A stretch of 64,000 bases of DNA, taken from positions 248,001 to 312,000 of the forward strand of contig NZ_CP033896.1 in NCBI RefSeq assembly GCF_003813965.1. Reading direction: 5' to 3'. Below the pieces are notes generated by a model. The model saw only the letters and a list, made by a program, of their open reading frames with translations. It had not been told where the DNA came from and searched no databases. This document shows positions 53,191-61,900 of the stretch, one piece after another (within the stretch, counting starts at the first letter, position 1; the number at the start of each line of letters is the position of its first letter). The DNA is from Corynebacterium choanae (GTDB taxonomy: Bacteria; Actinomycetota; Actinomycetes; Mycobacteriales; Mycobacteriaceae). A program made the translations under genes and the position numbers.

Positions 53191-53210
53191 TTATGTGACA
53201 GATCACATTA
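53191..53210. promoter_or_regulatory. palindrome TTATGTGA-N4-TCACATTA in the deoA leader
   Basis: Arms of eight bases with one mismatch and a four-base centre. The arms equal CRP/GlxR half sites (TGTGA/TCACA), but the spacing is four rather than six, as in FNR-type sites. It lies about 35 bases downstream of the deoA -10. Confidence 0.5.
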
Positions 53211-53411
53211 CCTTCGGGATGTGCTGGTCGCACGCAGCGTGCCGCGACACAACCGGGGAAGGCGCCTGCACGGAAGCTTGCGTGCGGTGGTGTCCGCGAA
53301 CAACAACCCATTACACACACCAGTTCCTGCAACCGGTCTTCACCGCCCCTTCATTGGCGGTGGCAGAAAAAACCGGCTCATCTGGTGCAACAGCTGGAGG
53401 TTTGCCCACTC

Positions 53412-54707
53412 ATGGCGCACACATTCGACACCGTGGACATTATTCGTTGCAAACGAGACGGTGGCGTGTTGTCCACCGAGCAGATCAATTGGGTCATCGA
53501 CGCCTATACGCGCGGCGACGTCGCCGATGAACAAATGGCCAGTCTGGCGATGGCGATTTTCCTGCAAGGAATGAACAACGACGAGATTCTGGCGCTCACC
53601 CAGGCAATGATCAATTCCGGGGAGACCATGGATTTCTCCGGGTTGGGGAAAATCACGGCAGATAAACATTCCACCGGTGGGGTGGGTGACAAAATCACCC
53701 TGCCACTGGCGCCGTTGGTGGCATCCTTTGGGGTGGCAGTGCCGCAACTGTCCGGCCGGGGACTTGGCCACACCGGTGGCACCCTCGACAAACTCGAGGC
53801 TATCCCCGGCTGGCAGGCCGACATTTCCAACGACCGACTCATGGAGATCCTCGCCGGTCCTGGATGTGTGGTGTGTGCCGCCGGTGCCGGTCTTGCCCCA
53901 GCGGATAAAAAACTCTACGCCTTGCGTGATATCACCGGCACTGTGGACTGTATTCCGTTGATTGCTTCCTCAATCATGTCGAAGAAGATCGCCGAAGGCA
54001 CTGCCTCCCTGGTGTTGGATGTAAAAGTCGGTTCGGGGGCGTTTATGAAAGACCTCGCCCAGGCACGCGAACTTGCCGAAACCATGGTCACCCTAGGCAA
54101 CAATGCCGGCTGCGCCACCACTGCATTGCTTACCGACATGAACACCCCACTGGGGTGCAAGGTGGGCAACGCGCTGGAAGTGGCTGAATCTGTGGAAGTA
54201 TTACAAGGCGGCGGTCCTGCCGATGTGCGGGAACTCACCCTTGCTTTAGCGACAGAAATGCTTACCGCTGCTGGTTTGCCGGATGCTGATCCGGCTGCCG
54301 CCCTTGATAACGGGCAAGCCTATGACACCTGGCGGCAAATGATCACCGCCCAAGGTGGTGACCCGGATGCGCCACTGCCGACCGCGAAACACACCCACAC
54401 TGTTGTTGCTGATCAGTCCGGGGTAATTTCCGAATTAGATGCGCTCGCAGTCGGTGTCGCCTCCTGGCGGCTCGGTGCTGGACGTGCCCGCAAAGAAGAC
54501 CCAGTACAGCTCGGGGCCGGCATCGAAATCCATAAACAACTCGGGGCGACCGTGCATGCCGGTGACGCACTGTTTACCCTGCACACCGACACCGAAGACC
54601 GCTTCGAACGCGCCTTAAGCGTGCTGAACGACGGGTGGAAAGTCAGCAATGATGCCCCGCCCGTCCGCAGCTCGGTCATTCTCGACCGGATCAGCGCCAC
54701 CAGCTAA
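53412..54707 (+). CDS. deoA: thymidine/pyrimidine-nucleoside phosphorylase
   Basis: The 431-residue product phosphorolyses thymidine (and possibly uridine) to the base and (deoxy)ribose 1-phosphate. The type II nucleoside phosphorylase fold is clear: a small helical domain (residues 1-65) with MASLAMAIFLQGMNNDE, the phosphate site DKHSTGGVGDKITLPLAPLV near 83, GRGLGHTGGTLDKLEAIPG near 113 (a signature of this family), and MSKKIAEGTASLVLDVKVGSGAFM near 185, ending with the alpha/beta C-terminal domain. ATG 53412 is preferred; CTGGAGGT lies about 11 bases upstream and GTG 53385 adds nine residues. First gene of deoA-deoC-phosphohexomutase. Confidence 0.94.
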   Translation: MAHTFDTVDIIRCKRDGGVLSTEQINWVIDAYTRGDVADEQMASLAMAIFLQGMNNDEILALTQAMINSGETMDFSGLGKITADKHSTGGVGDKITLPLAPLVASFGVAVPQLSGRGLGHTGGTLDKLEAIPGWQADISNDRLMEILAGPGCVVCAAGAGLAPADKKLYALRDITGTVDCIPLIASSIMSKKIAEGTASLVLDVKVGSGAFMKDLAQARELAETMVTLGNNAGCATTALLTDMNTPLGCKVGNALEVAESVEVLQGGGPADVRELTLALATEMLTAAGLPDADPAAALDNGQAYDTWRQMITAQGGDPDAPLPTAKHTHTVVADQSGVISELDALAVGVASWRLGAGRARKEDPVQLGAGIEIHKQLGATVHAGDALFTLHTDTEDRFERALSVLNDGWKVSNDAPPVRSSVILDRISATS

Positions 54708-54848
54708 CCGAGCTGCCCCGGTGCAGTGACTCGGCCAATGTGGACGCTGTCGTCATCCTGGCGCTGTCGCCACCCAGTCGCTGCTGTCACCGCTGGCATC
54801 CCATACCCTTGTACCTACACGCTCGCAACAGCAGAAAGAACACCTCCT

Positions 54849-55511
54849 ATGAGCCAACACACCCGCGCCGAAGTAGCCGCAATGATCGACCACACCCTGC
54901 TAAAACCTGAAGCCACCCAGGCGCAGGTAGCAGCCCTGCTCGCCGAAGCGGCAACACTCGGGGTGTATTCGATCTGTGTCTCCCCATCGATGCTGCCCGT
55001 GCAGCGCACCGGGGAGGTAAAAATCGCCACCGTCATCGGTTTCCCCTCTGGGGCGGTGAAACCCGAAGTGAAAGCCGCCGAAGCCCGGCAGGCTGCCGCC
55101 GACGGTGCCGACGAGATCGACATGGTCATCAACATCGCCAACGCAATCGAACACGACTTCGCCGCAGTTGAACGGGAAGTCCGCCTCGTTCGCGAAGCCG
55201 CCCCCAATGTGCTGCTGAAAGTTATTTTAGAAACCGCTGCACTCGACGATGCGGCGATCATCGGCTGCTGCACCGCCTGTGAAAAGGCCGGCGCCGACTA
55301 TGTGAAAACCTCCACCGGATTCCATCCTGCCGGCGGCGCCAGCGAACACGCCGTCGCCGTCATGCACCGCACCGTCGGTGGCCGACTCGGGGTAAAAGCC
55401 TCCGGCGGAATCCGTAACGCTACCCAAGCAGCCGCAATGATCGACGCCGGGGCAACCCGACTCGGCCTATCGGCCTCCAAAGACGTGCTCGACGGCTTCG
55501 CTGATGCCTAA
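54849..55511 (+). CDS. deoC: deoxyribose-phosphate aldolase
   Basis: The 220-residue product cleaves 2-deoxyribose 5-phosphate to acetaldehyde and glyceraldehyde 3-phosphate. The class I aldolase residues are in place: Schiff-base Lys153 in [15 protein letters not shown] and the second Lys in [10 protein letters not shown] near residue 182, with [11 protein letters not shown] at the N-terminus and [12 protein letters not shown] near 122. Length is normal. ATG 54849 is taken because [18 protein letters not shown] fits homologues; the frame opens at 54726. It lies 141 bases after deoA and 61 bases before the hexomutase gene; co-transcription is likely. Confidence 0.95.
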   Translation: MSQHTRAEVAAMIDHTLLKPEATQAQVAALLAEAATLGVYSICVSPSMLPVQRTGEVKIATVIGFPSGAVKPEVKAAEARQAAADGADEIDMVINIANAIEHDFAAVEREVRLVREAAPNVLLKVILETAALDDAAIIGCCTACEKAGADYVKTSTGFHPAGGASEHAVAVMHRTVGGRLGVKASGGIRNATQAAAMIDAGATRLGLSASKDVLDGFADA

Positions 55512-55572
55512 GCACCACCTCTCTTCTGTTTTCGTCTGCCCCTCATTGCTCCCTTAGGAAAGAAGGTTCGCG

Positions 55573-57285
55573 ATGAACCAACCCCTCACCACCCTCATCG
55601 ACCTTGGCCGCAACTGGGCCAACCATGATGTCAGCGACACCGATCGGCAAGCCCTCACCGAACTCATAGATCTTGCCGCCGCCGACGGGGAAGGCAGCAA
55701 AGCCCACGAAGCACTCGACATTGTCATGGGTGCCCCGCTCACCTTCGGTACCGCTGGGCTGCGGGGAGTGCTCTCCCCGGGGCAAGGAGCAATGAACCGG
55801 GCAACCGTTATCCGCGCCACCAAAGGGCTCATCGACTGGCTACACACCCACATTGACCAGGCCAAAGTGGTGATCGGCTGCGACGCCCGGCACGGCTCCA
55901 GTGCCTTCGCCCGTGACGCGGCAGCAGTCATTGCGGCCGCCGGCGGCATCCCACTCGTGCTCGACCCCAAGCAGCCCACCCCAATGACTGCCTTCGCGGT
56001 ACGCCACTTTGATGCCGACGCCGGAATCATGGTCACTGCCAGCCACAATCCACCCCAAGATAACGGCTACAAAGTGTATCTGGGTGGCCGGATCATCACC
56101 GGTGCCGGGCAAGGTGCACAGCTGATCGCTCCCGCCGATGAACAAATCCACACCCTGATTCAACAAGCCCCACCAGCCGATGAAATAGCGCGCGACTACA
56201 GCACCGTCCATCCCGTTGACGTGCGACGCGCCTATCTTGACCGCGCAGCCGAACTTGGTGCCCGCGGCAACATCGGCCAAGCCCACAAAGACAATCTCAC
56301 CATCGTTGTCACCCCCATGCACGGGGTGGGCGGCGCGACGGTTGTACAAGCCCTGCACCGTGCCGGATTCACAGGTGTGCATCTTGTCACGGCACAGGCC
56401 TATCCTGATCCAAACTTCCCCACCGTGGCATTCCCCAACCCGGAAGAACCAGGGGCACTCGATTGCGCCATCGCCACCGCCAACACGGTTGGTGCCGACA
56501 TTATCGTCGCCCTCGACCCGGATGCCGACCGCTGCGCGGTCGCCGTACCCGATCCGACTGCCGCCACCGGCTACACCCAGCTCACCGGTGACGAACTCGG
56601 TGCCCTGCTGGGGGAATTCGTACTCAGTGTCACCGACCACGGCGGGGTAGCGAACTCCATCGTGTCCTCCCAACTCCTCGCCGCTATCGCCACCGCCCAG
56701 GATCGACCAGCCACCCAAACCCTCACCGGGTTTAAATGGATTGCCCGCACCCCAAATATTGTCTTCGGCTACGAGGAAGCAATCGGCTACTGCGTTGACC
56801 CTGAATATGTGCGGGACAAAGACGGCATTACTGCCGCGATCACGGCCTGTCTGGTGGCGGCGTGGGATAAGAGCCGGGAAACGACACTGCTGACCCATGT
56901 TGCCGCACTGCGGGAACGCTACGGCATGATCGTCAGCGCCCCACTGACATTCCGGGTCGACGACGTGAGCCAAATCAGTGCAGCGATGCAACGACTGACC
57001 CAGAATCCACCAGCACAGCTCGCCGGTGCTACCGTCACCGAAACGATCAACCTTGCCGACGGCTATGGGGATCTGCCCCCAACCAGTGGTTTGATCCTGC
57101 ATCTGGAATCGGCAACAAGTCGGGATCGAGTCATCATTCGCCCCTCCGGGACAGAGCCGAAGCTGAAGTGCTATCTCGACGTGCACATCACCGACCCCGA
57201 AAGCAGCGACCCACGCGCCGCCGCGGATGCACGCATTGCCGCTATCCGGGCGGATCTCTACGAGCTCATCGGCATACAGCAGTAG
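55573..57285 (+). CDS. phospho-sugar mutase (alpha-D-phosphohexomutase family; probable phosphopentomutase role)
   Basis: The 570-residue product belongs to the phosphoglucomutase/phosphomannomutase family. The phospho-Ser loop is TASHNPPQDNGYKVYLGG with Ser157, the metal loop ALDPDADRCAVAVPD near residue 320, the sugar-binding GYEEAIGYCVDPE near 400, and the phosphate site RPSGTEPKLKCYLD near 525. The subgroup resembles PmmB/Pgm2-like enzymes, some of which interconvert (deoxy)ribose 1- and 5-phosphates. Position after deoA and deoC favours that role, giving deoC its substrate; phosphoglucomutase activity cannot be excluded. ATG 55573 follows AGAAGG. A terminator follows the gene. Confidence 0.87.
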   Translation: MNQPLTTLIDLGRNWANHDVSDTDRQALTELIDLAAADGEGSKAHEALDIVMGAPLTFGTAGLRGVLSPGQGAMNRATVIRATKGLIDWLHTHIDQAKVVIGCDARHGSSAFARDAAAVIAAAGGIPLVLDPKQPTPMTAFAVRHFDADAGIMVTASHNPPQDNGYKVYLGGRIITGAGQGAQLIAPADEQIHTLIQQAPPADEIARDYSTVHPVDVRRAYLDRAAELGARGNIGQAHKDNLTIVVTPMHGVGGATVVQALHRAGFTGVHLVTAQAYPDPNFPTVAFPNPEEPGALDCAIATANTVGADIIVALDPDADRCAVAVPDPTAATGYTQLTGDELGALLGEFVLSVTDHGGVANSIVSSQLLAAIATAQDRPATQTLTGFKWIARTPNIVFGYEEAIGYCVDPEYVRDKDGITAAITACLVAAWDKSRETTLLTHVAALRERYGMIVSAPLTFRVDDVSQISAAMQRLTQNPPAQLAGATVTETINLADGYGDLPPTSGLILHLESATSRDRVIIRPSGTEPKLKCYLDVHITDPESSDPRAAADARIAAIRADLYELIGIQQ

Positions 57286-57380
57286 CCCGGGAACACCCGC
57301 GACCCACCCCAACATCACGCGAGTATCCCAACATCAAGGGAATATTCCGATCCCTCATCATGCAGGTGGCATCATACAAA

Positions 57381-57412
57381 GCAAGGCGGCAGGAACACCC
57401 CTGCCGCCTTGC
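57381..57412. terminator. bidirectional terminator after the hexomutase gene
   Basis: A perfect 13-bp stem (GCAAGGCGGCAGG and complement) with a six-base loop lies between convergent genes. The minus-strand side ends in TTTGT. Confidence 0.65.
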
Positions 57413-57417
57413 AGTCG

Positions 57418-57924
57418 TTACCGGCCGCGCCGCATCATCGGCAGATGATCCATTCCATCCCAGTCGAAGACATCCCCGCAGCGGACAAACCCGAACGATT
57501 CGTAATACTGCTCCAAGGGAACCTGGGCGGTAATAACCTGTAACACCCCAGGATATTCCGCATCAGCAAGTGCACACGCATACTCCAACAGGCGCCGCCC
57601 CTCGCCCTGGCCGCGAGCCGACGTTGCAGTCACCAATCGGCCAATCTGTACTAAATCAGATGCGTCATCTAAGACCACATCGCCAAGACACTTCTGAACG
57701 AAATGCTCCCGTGTATCGGGAAAGAGCCGGGCGCAGCCCATAATCATCCCACGGTCATCGCGCCCAATAATGTGCAACGTGTCAGTAAGCGGATCGATAT
57801 CGTCAATCTCCTGATACGGGCACTGCTGTTCGTGGACAAAAACATCAACTCGCAGCTTGTACAGATCATGGATATCCTTCCACGACAGCTGCGACAGGCG
57901 GGCATGGGAAAGCTGTAATGACAA
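57418..57924 (-). CDS. GNAT acetyltransferase, ElaA-like
   Basis: A 168-residue GNAT-fold protein of the ElaA type. The family signature LYKLRVDVFVHEQQCPYQEID lies near residues 21-41, and the acetyl-CoA loop is VQIGRLVTATSARGQGEGRRLL near 92-113 (Q/R-x-x-G-x-G). The C-terminal YYESFGFVRCGDVFDWDGMDHLPM completes the fold. The acceptor substrate is not known in this family. The start appears to be TTG 57924, with GGAG eight bases upstream; no ATG or GTG gives the family's N-terminus. It converges with the hexomutase gene. Confidence 0.85.
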   Translation of the reverse strand: MSLQLSHARLSQLSWKDIHDLYKLRVDVFVHEQQCPYQEIDDIDPLTDTLHIIGRDDRGMIMGCARLFPDTREHFVQKCLGDVVLDDASDLVQIGRLVTATSARGQGEGRRLLEYACALADAEYPGVLQVITAQVPLEQYYESFGFVRCGDVFDWDGMDHLPMMRRGR

Positions 57925-58179
57925 CGTAAAGGCTCCGAATCGTAATCCAACTGAAGGAAGGTGGGAACAAACCTGCTTGACAGCACAGCCCCAAGCAAAC
58001 TGGCAGCAGCGAGCAGGTAGTCTCCACTGTAGTTCAGGAGGCGTTCACTCGTGGGATGGGTGATGACAGCTGCTCAGCAACAGTCGCAAGGATTGATCGC
58101 ACGCACGGACCGCGGTGCTGGTGATAACAGCCGGTGCAAGGATCCCCAGCCGGTGTATCCATCAGGATAAAACAGAATA
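57925..58179. other. spacer, nothing recognised
   Basis: About 255 bases between two minus-strand genes. No terminator, promoter or gene is convincing. Confidence 0.3.
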
Positions 58180-58803
58180 CTAGTCGCGGCAGTACTCCCA
58201 CGCGGCCTGCCACTGTGCCGCGAGCGAATCGATCGTGGCGTGCGCATTCAACCCGCTTGGTTGCGGCACCACCACCAAGGCTGTATCCACTGGCCAACCT
58301 GGGAAAATGCTTGTTTCTTGAGTACCCAATTGGGCTTTTCGCTGCTGCGTTGCCACACGATACGCAGTAATCCCAGCTACTGTCACCACATTCGGTTTGA
58401 GTATTCCAGTAAGCCGCACCACCTCGTGCCAACCCTGAATCAGTTCCGCAGGCAACAGTTCATCGGCACGGGCTGTAGCACGATTCACGAGATTCGTAAT
58501 ACCGATCCCCAAATCAACGAGTCGCTGTTCATCCGTATCAGACATACCCGCTGTGCAATCAATGGCCGGAGTGATAATGCCTGCCCGGTCAAGAGATGGC
58601 CAGAAGCGATTGCCGGGATAGGCGAAGGGAGCATTGACTGCGGCAGTCCACAAACCCGGGTTGACTCCAACAATAAGCATTCGCACCGGATATGGAGTGT
58701 CAGCAGTTGGCAGTCTGTCATCGACAGTCTTCCCCCGAAAAGCGGGCAGCTCACGACGGGTCGGGCGGCGGCCCGCACACGGGGATGGAAAACGAGTACT
58801 CAT
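58180..58803 (-). CDS. mug: G/U mismatch-specific DNA glycosylase
   Basis: The 207-residue Mug-type enzyme removes uracil (and ethenocytosine) opposite guanine. The conserved core is intact: PVRMLIVGVNPGLWTAAVNAPF near residue 41 with the catalytic N-P-G-L, FAYPGNRFWPSLDRAGI near 60, LGIGITNLVNRAT near 97 and the DNA-intercalating VVPQPSGLNAHAT near 180. ATG 58803 (MSTRFPSPCAGRRPTRREL) matches the family's start better than the ATG at 58881, which adds 26 unrelated residues. It is preceded on its strand by the end of the surface-protein gene. Confidence 0.92.
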   Translation of the reverse strand: MSTRFPSPCAGRRPTRRELPAFRGKTVDDRLPTADTPYPVRMLIVGVNPGLWTAAVNAPFAYPGNRFWPSLDRAGIITPAIDCTAGMSDTDEQRLVDLGIGITNLVNRATARADELLPAELIQGWHEVVRLTGILKPNVVTVAGITAYRVATQQRKAQLGTQETSIFPGWPVDTALVVVPQPSGLNAHATIDSLAAQWQAAWEYCRD

Positions 58804-58969
58804 ATCCGCCCAGTCTGCCACCCCACGATAGGAGACGGGAAACACCGGAGAAATAGACAGCGACCCGGCACCAGTAATCATCCCTGGTAATAAGGGGTGA
58901 CACCGATGTCGGGTCGATGCGATGGTTATTTGCTAGGGGTGCTTCGTAGGAGCACTATAAGCAAACTTT

Positions 58970-61900
58970 TTACGGCTCCTGACGGCGGCGACGGAAGAAC
59001 GCCAAGAGGCTGCCGACGACCATTGCGAGAAGCCCACCAAGTACGGTGCGATCAACATCGGCACCGGTGGTTGCCAAAAGTTGGCCGTTTGTCACATCGC
59101 GATTCGGGGACTGCACCACATCAGACTGCGGAGCATTTCCATCCGTTGCGCCAAGGTCTGTGGGAACTTCACTTGGTGAAGGCACATCGAGTGGCAGATG
59201 CGTGTTCGGCAGCAGCGCAGGAATACTGCCAATAACCCCGAGAATCCCGGCGAGTGCACCAAGACCAAGCACGACCGGAATGATCGACTTGAGCGCATCG
59301 TTTTCGATACTGGAGGTGTTCTCACTCGGTGGCGTGATCTGCCCCTCGTTATCGGTGTCACCAGGGTTTGCAGGAGGCGTGAAACGTTCCACGGAAACAG
59401 TTAAGGATGCCTGCAATTGCTGGCCATCTTCCAACGTCAAGGTGGCCGGCAGCTTCACAATATCGGCCGACCCGGTGCCGGTGAAGACATAGTCTTGGGA
59501 AACTTTGACCTCAATTTGACCGGTGTTTGGATTCACCGTGGCGGAAATGCCAGTTGGAAGTGTCGAGGTATTGATCGACATCTGGGAGTGTTCAGGCAGC
59601 ACCATTGGCGCTCCGGTTGTTGCATCAACGAACTTCGGCTCGACACGAATCTTCTGACCAGCGGAAACCTTACTGTCCGGATAAGAAAGGGCGTAGTCGC
59701 TGTTGACCCCCTCCACGATAATCGTGACGTCGATGTTTTCGCTGGTGCCGTCGGGGTAGGTGACCTTCACGGTTGCGGTCTTGTCACCAGGGGTGGACGT
59801 GTCGATGTCGCCTACGAACTCGAAGGTGGTGTCTGCTGGGAGTTGATCGGCGTTGGATATTGCCTTTTTCGCCTCGTCGGCACCTGGGGTGCTTTGTTGT
59901 CCGACGGTCACCGTTCCGGCTGCAGGGTCGTAGGTTTCCGCGTCGGTGGTAGACGAATCTTCCGCGACCTTGATGGTCACCTGGACTTCTTCGCTGGTGC
60001 CGTCCGGGTAGGTGACCTTCACGGTTGCGGTCTTGTCACCAGGGGTGGACGTGTCGATGGTACCGACGAACTCGAATTTGGTGTCCGCTGGCAGATCGGC
60101 GGCGTTGGTGATTGCCTTTTTCGCCTCGTCGGCACCTGGGGTGCTTTGTTGTCCGACGGTCACCGTTCCGGCTGCAGGGTCGTAGGTTTCCGCGTCGGTG
60201 GTAGACGAATCTTCCGCGACCTTGATGGTCACCTGGACTTCTTCGCTGGTGCCGTCCGGGTAGGTGACCTTCACGGTTGCGGTCTTGTCACCAGGGGTGG
60301 AGGTATCGATGTCGCCTACGAACTCGAAGGTGGTGTCTGCTGGGAGTTGATCGGCGTTGGATATTGCCTTTTTCGCCTCGTCGGCACCTGGGGTGCTTTG
60401 TTGTCCGACGGTCACCGTTCCGGCTGCAGGGTCGTAGGTTTCCGCGTCGGTGGTAGACGAATCTTCCGCGACCTTGATGGTCACCTGGACTTCTTCGCTG
60501 GTGCCGTCCGGGTAGGTGACCTTCACGGTTGCGGTCTTGTCACCAGGGGTGGAGGTGTCGATGTCGCCTACGAACTCGAATTTGGTGTCCGCTGGCAGAT
60601 CGGCGGCGTTGGTGATTGCCTTTTTCGCCTCGTCGGCACCTGGGGTGCTTTGTTGTCCGACGGTCACCGTTCCGGCTGCAGGGTCGTAGGTTTCCGCGTC
60701 GGTGGTAGACGAATCTTCCGCGACCTTGATGGTCACCTGGACTTCTTCGCTGGTGCCGTCCGGGTAGGTGACCTTCACGGTTGCGGTCTTGTCACCAGGG
60801 GTGGAGGTGTCGATGTCGCCTACGAACTCGAATTTGGTGTCTGCAGGCAGATCGGCGGCGTTGGTGATTGCCTTTTTCGCCTCGTCGGCACCTGGTTCGG
60901 AGTTCTGGCCGACGGTCACGGTCCCTGGGTTGGGTGTGAACGTGGTTGCGTCGTCAGCGACCTTGACAGTTACAGGAACAGTCTCGCTGGTGCCGTCCGG
61001 GTAGGTGACCTTCACCGTTGCTTGTTTGTCACCAGGGGTAGAGGTGTCGATGGTGCCAACGAACTCGAATGTGGTGTTCGCTGGGAGTTGATCGGCGTTG
61101 GATATTGCCTTTTTCGCCTCGGTTGCGCCGGGTGTGCTCTGTTGCGGGACGGTGATGGTGCCACCGGTTGGGGTGTAGGTGTTCGCGTCGCTGAGGGTGA
61201 CGGTGGTGGAGGCGGTGGTGGTGTCGGTGGTGTCATCGTTGTAGGTGACGGTGACTGGGAAGTCGTATTGTTTGGCTTCCTGGTTGGCGGTGGGGGTGAA
61301 GGTGATTTCACCGGTTGCCGGGTTGATTGACACCTGTTCCTGGGTGACTCCTTGTGGGAGTTTACCGAGTGCGTAGCTTTTCACCGGGTTGTCGGTGGTG
61401 GCTGTGGTTTCCCCGGTTTTGGTGGTCTGCGGGGTGGTGGTGATGGTGGTGCCTTGTTTCCCGGAGACAGCCGCAGGATAGGACACGTCGTAGGTGGTGT
61501 TTTGTGGTTCGTCTGTGACCTTGACGGTCACCTGGACTTCCTCGCTGGTGCCGTCTGGGTAGGTGACCTTCACCGTTGCTTGTTTGTCACCAGGGGTGGA
61601 CGTGTCGACGGTACCGACGAACTCGAAGGTGGTGTCTGCAGGCAGATCGGCGGCGTTGGTGATTGCCTTTTTCGCCTCGTCGGCACCTGGTTCGGAGTTC
61701 TGGCCGACGGTCACGGTCCCTGGGTTGGGTGTGAACGTGGTTGCGTCGTCAGCGACCTTGACAGTTACAGGAACAGTCTCGCTGGTGCCGTCCGGGTAGG
61801 TGACCTTCACCGTTGCTTGTTTGGCACCAGGGGTGGACGTGTCGATGGTGTCAACGAACTCGAATTTGGTGTCCGCTGGCAGATCGGCGGCGTTGGTGAT

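Noticed and set aside
55840..57318. A 492-codon minus-strand frame opposite the hexomutase gene
   Set aside because: The plus-strand gene has all catalytic motifs; the opposite frame is Gly/Val-rich without homology.
59417..61330. A 637-codon open frame on the plus strand opposite the surface-protein gene
   Set aside because: It mirrors the repeat array of the minus-strand gene. Its repeats, Gly/Val/Arg bias and lack of a start signal are explained by the codon pattern of the real gene; the similar 257-codon frame at 61352-62125 is also a shadow.
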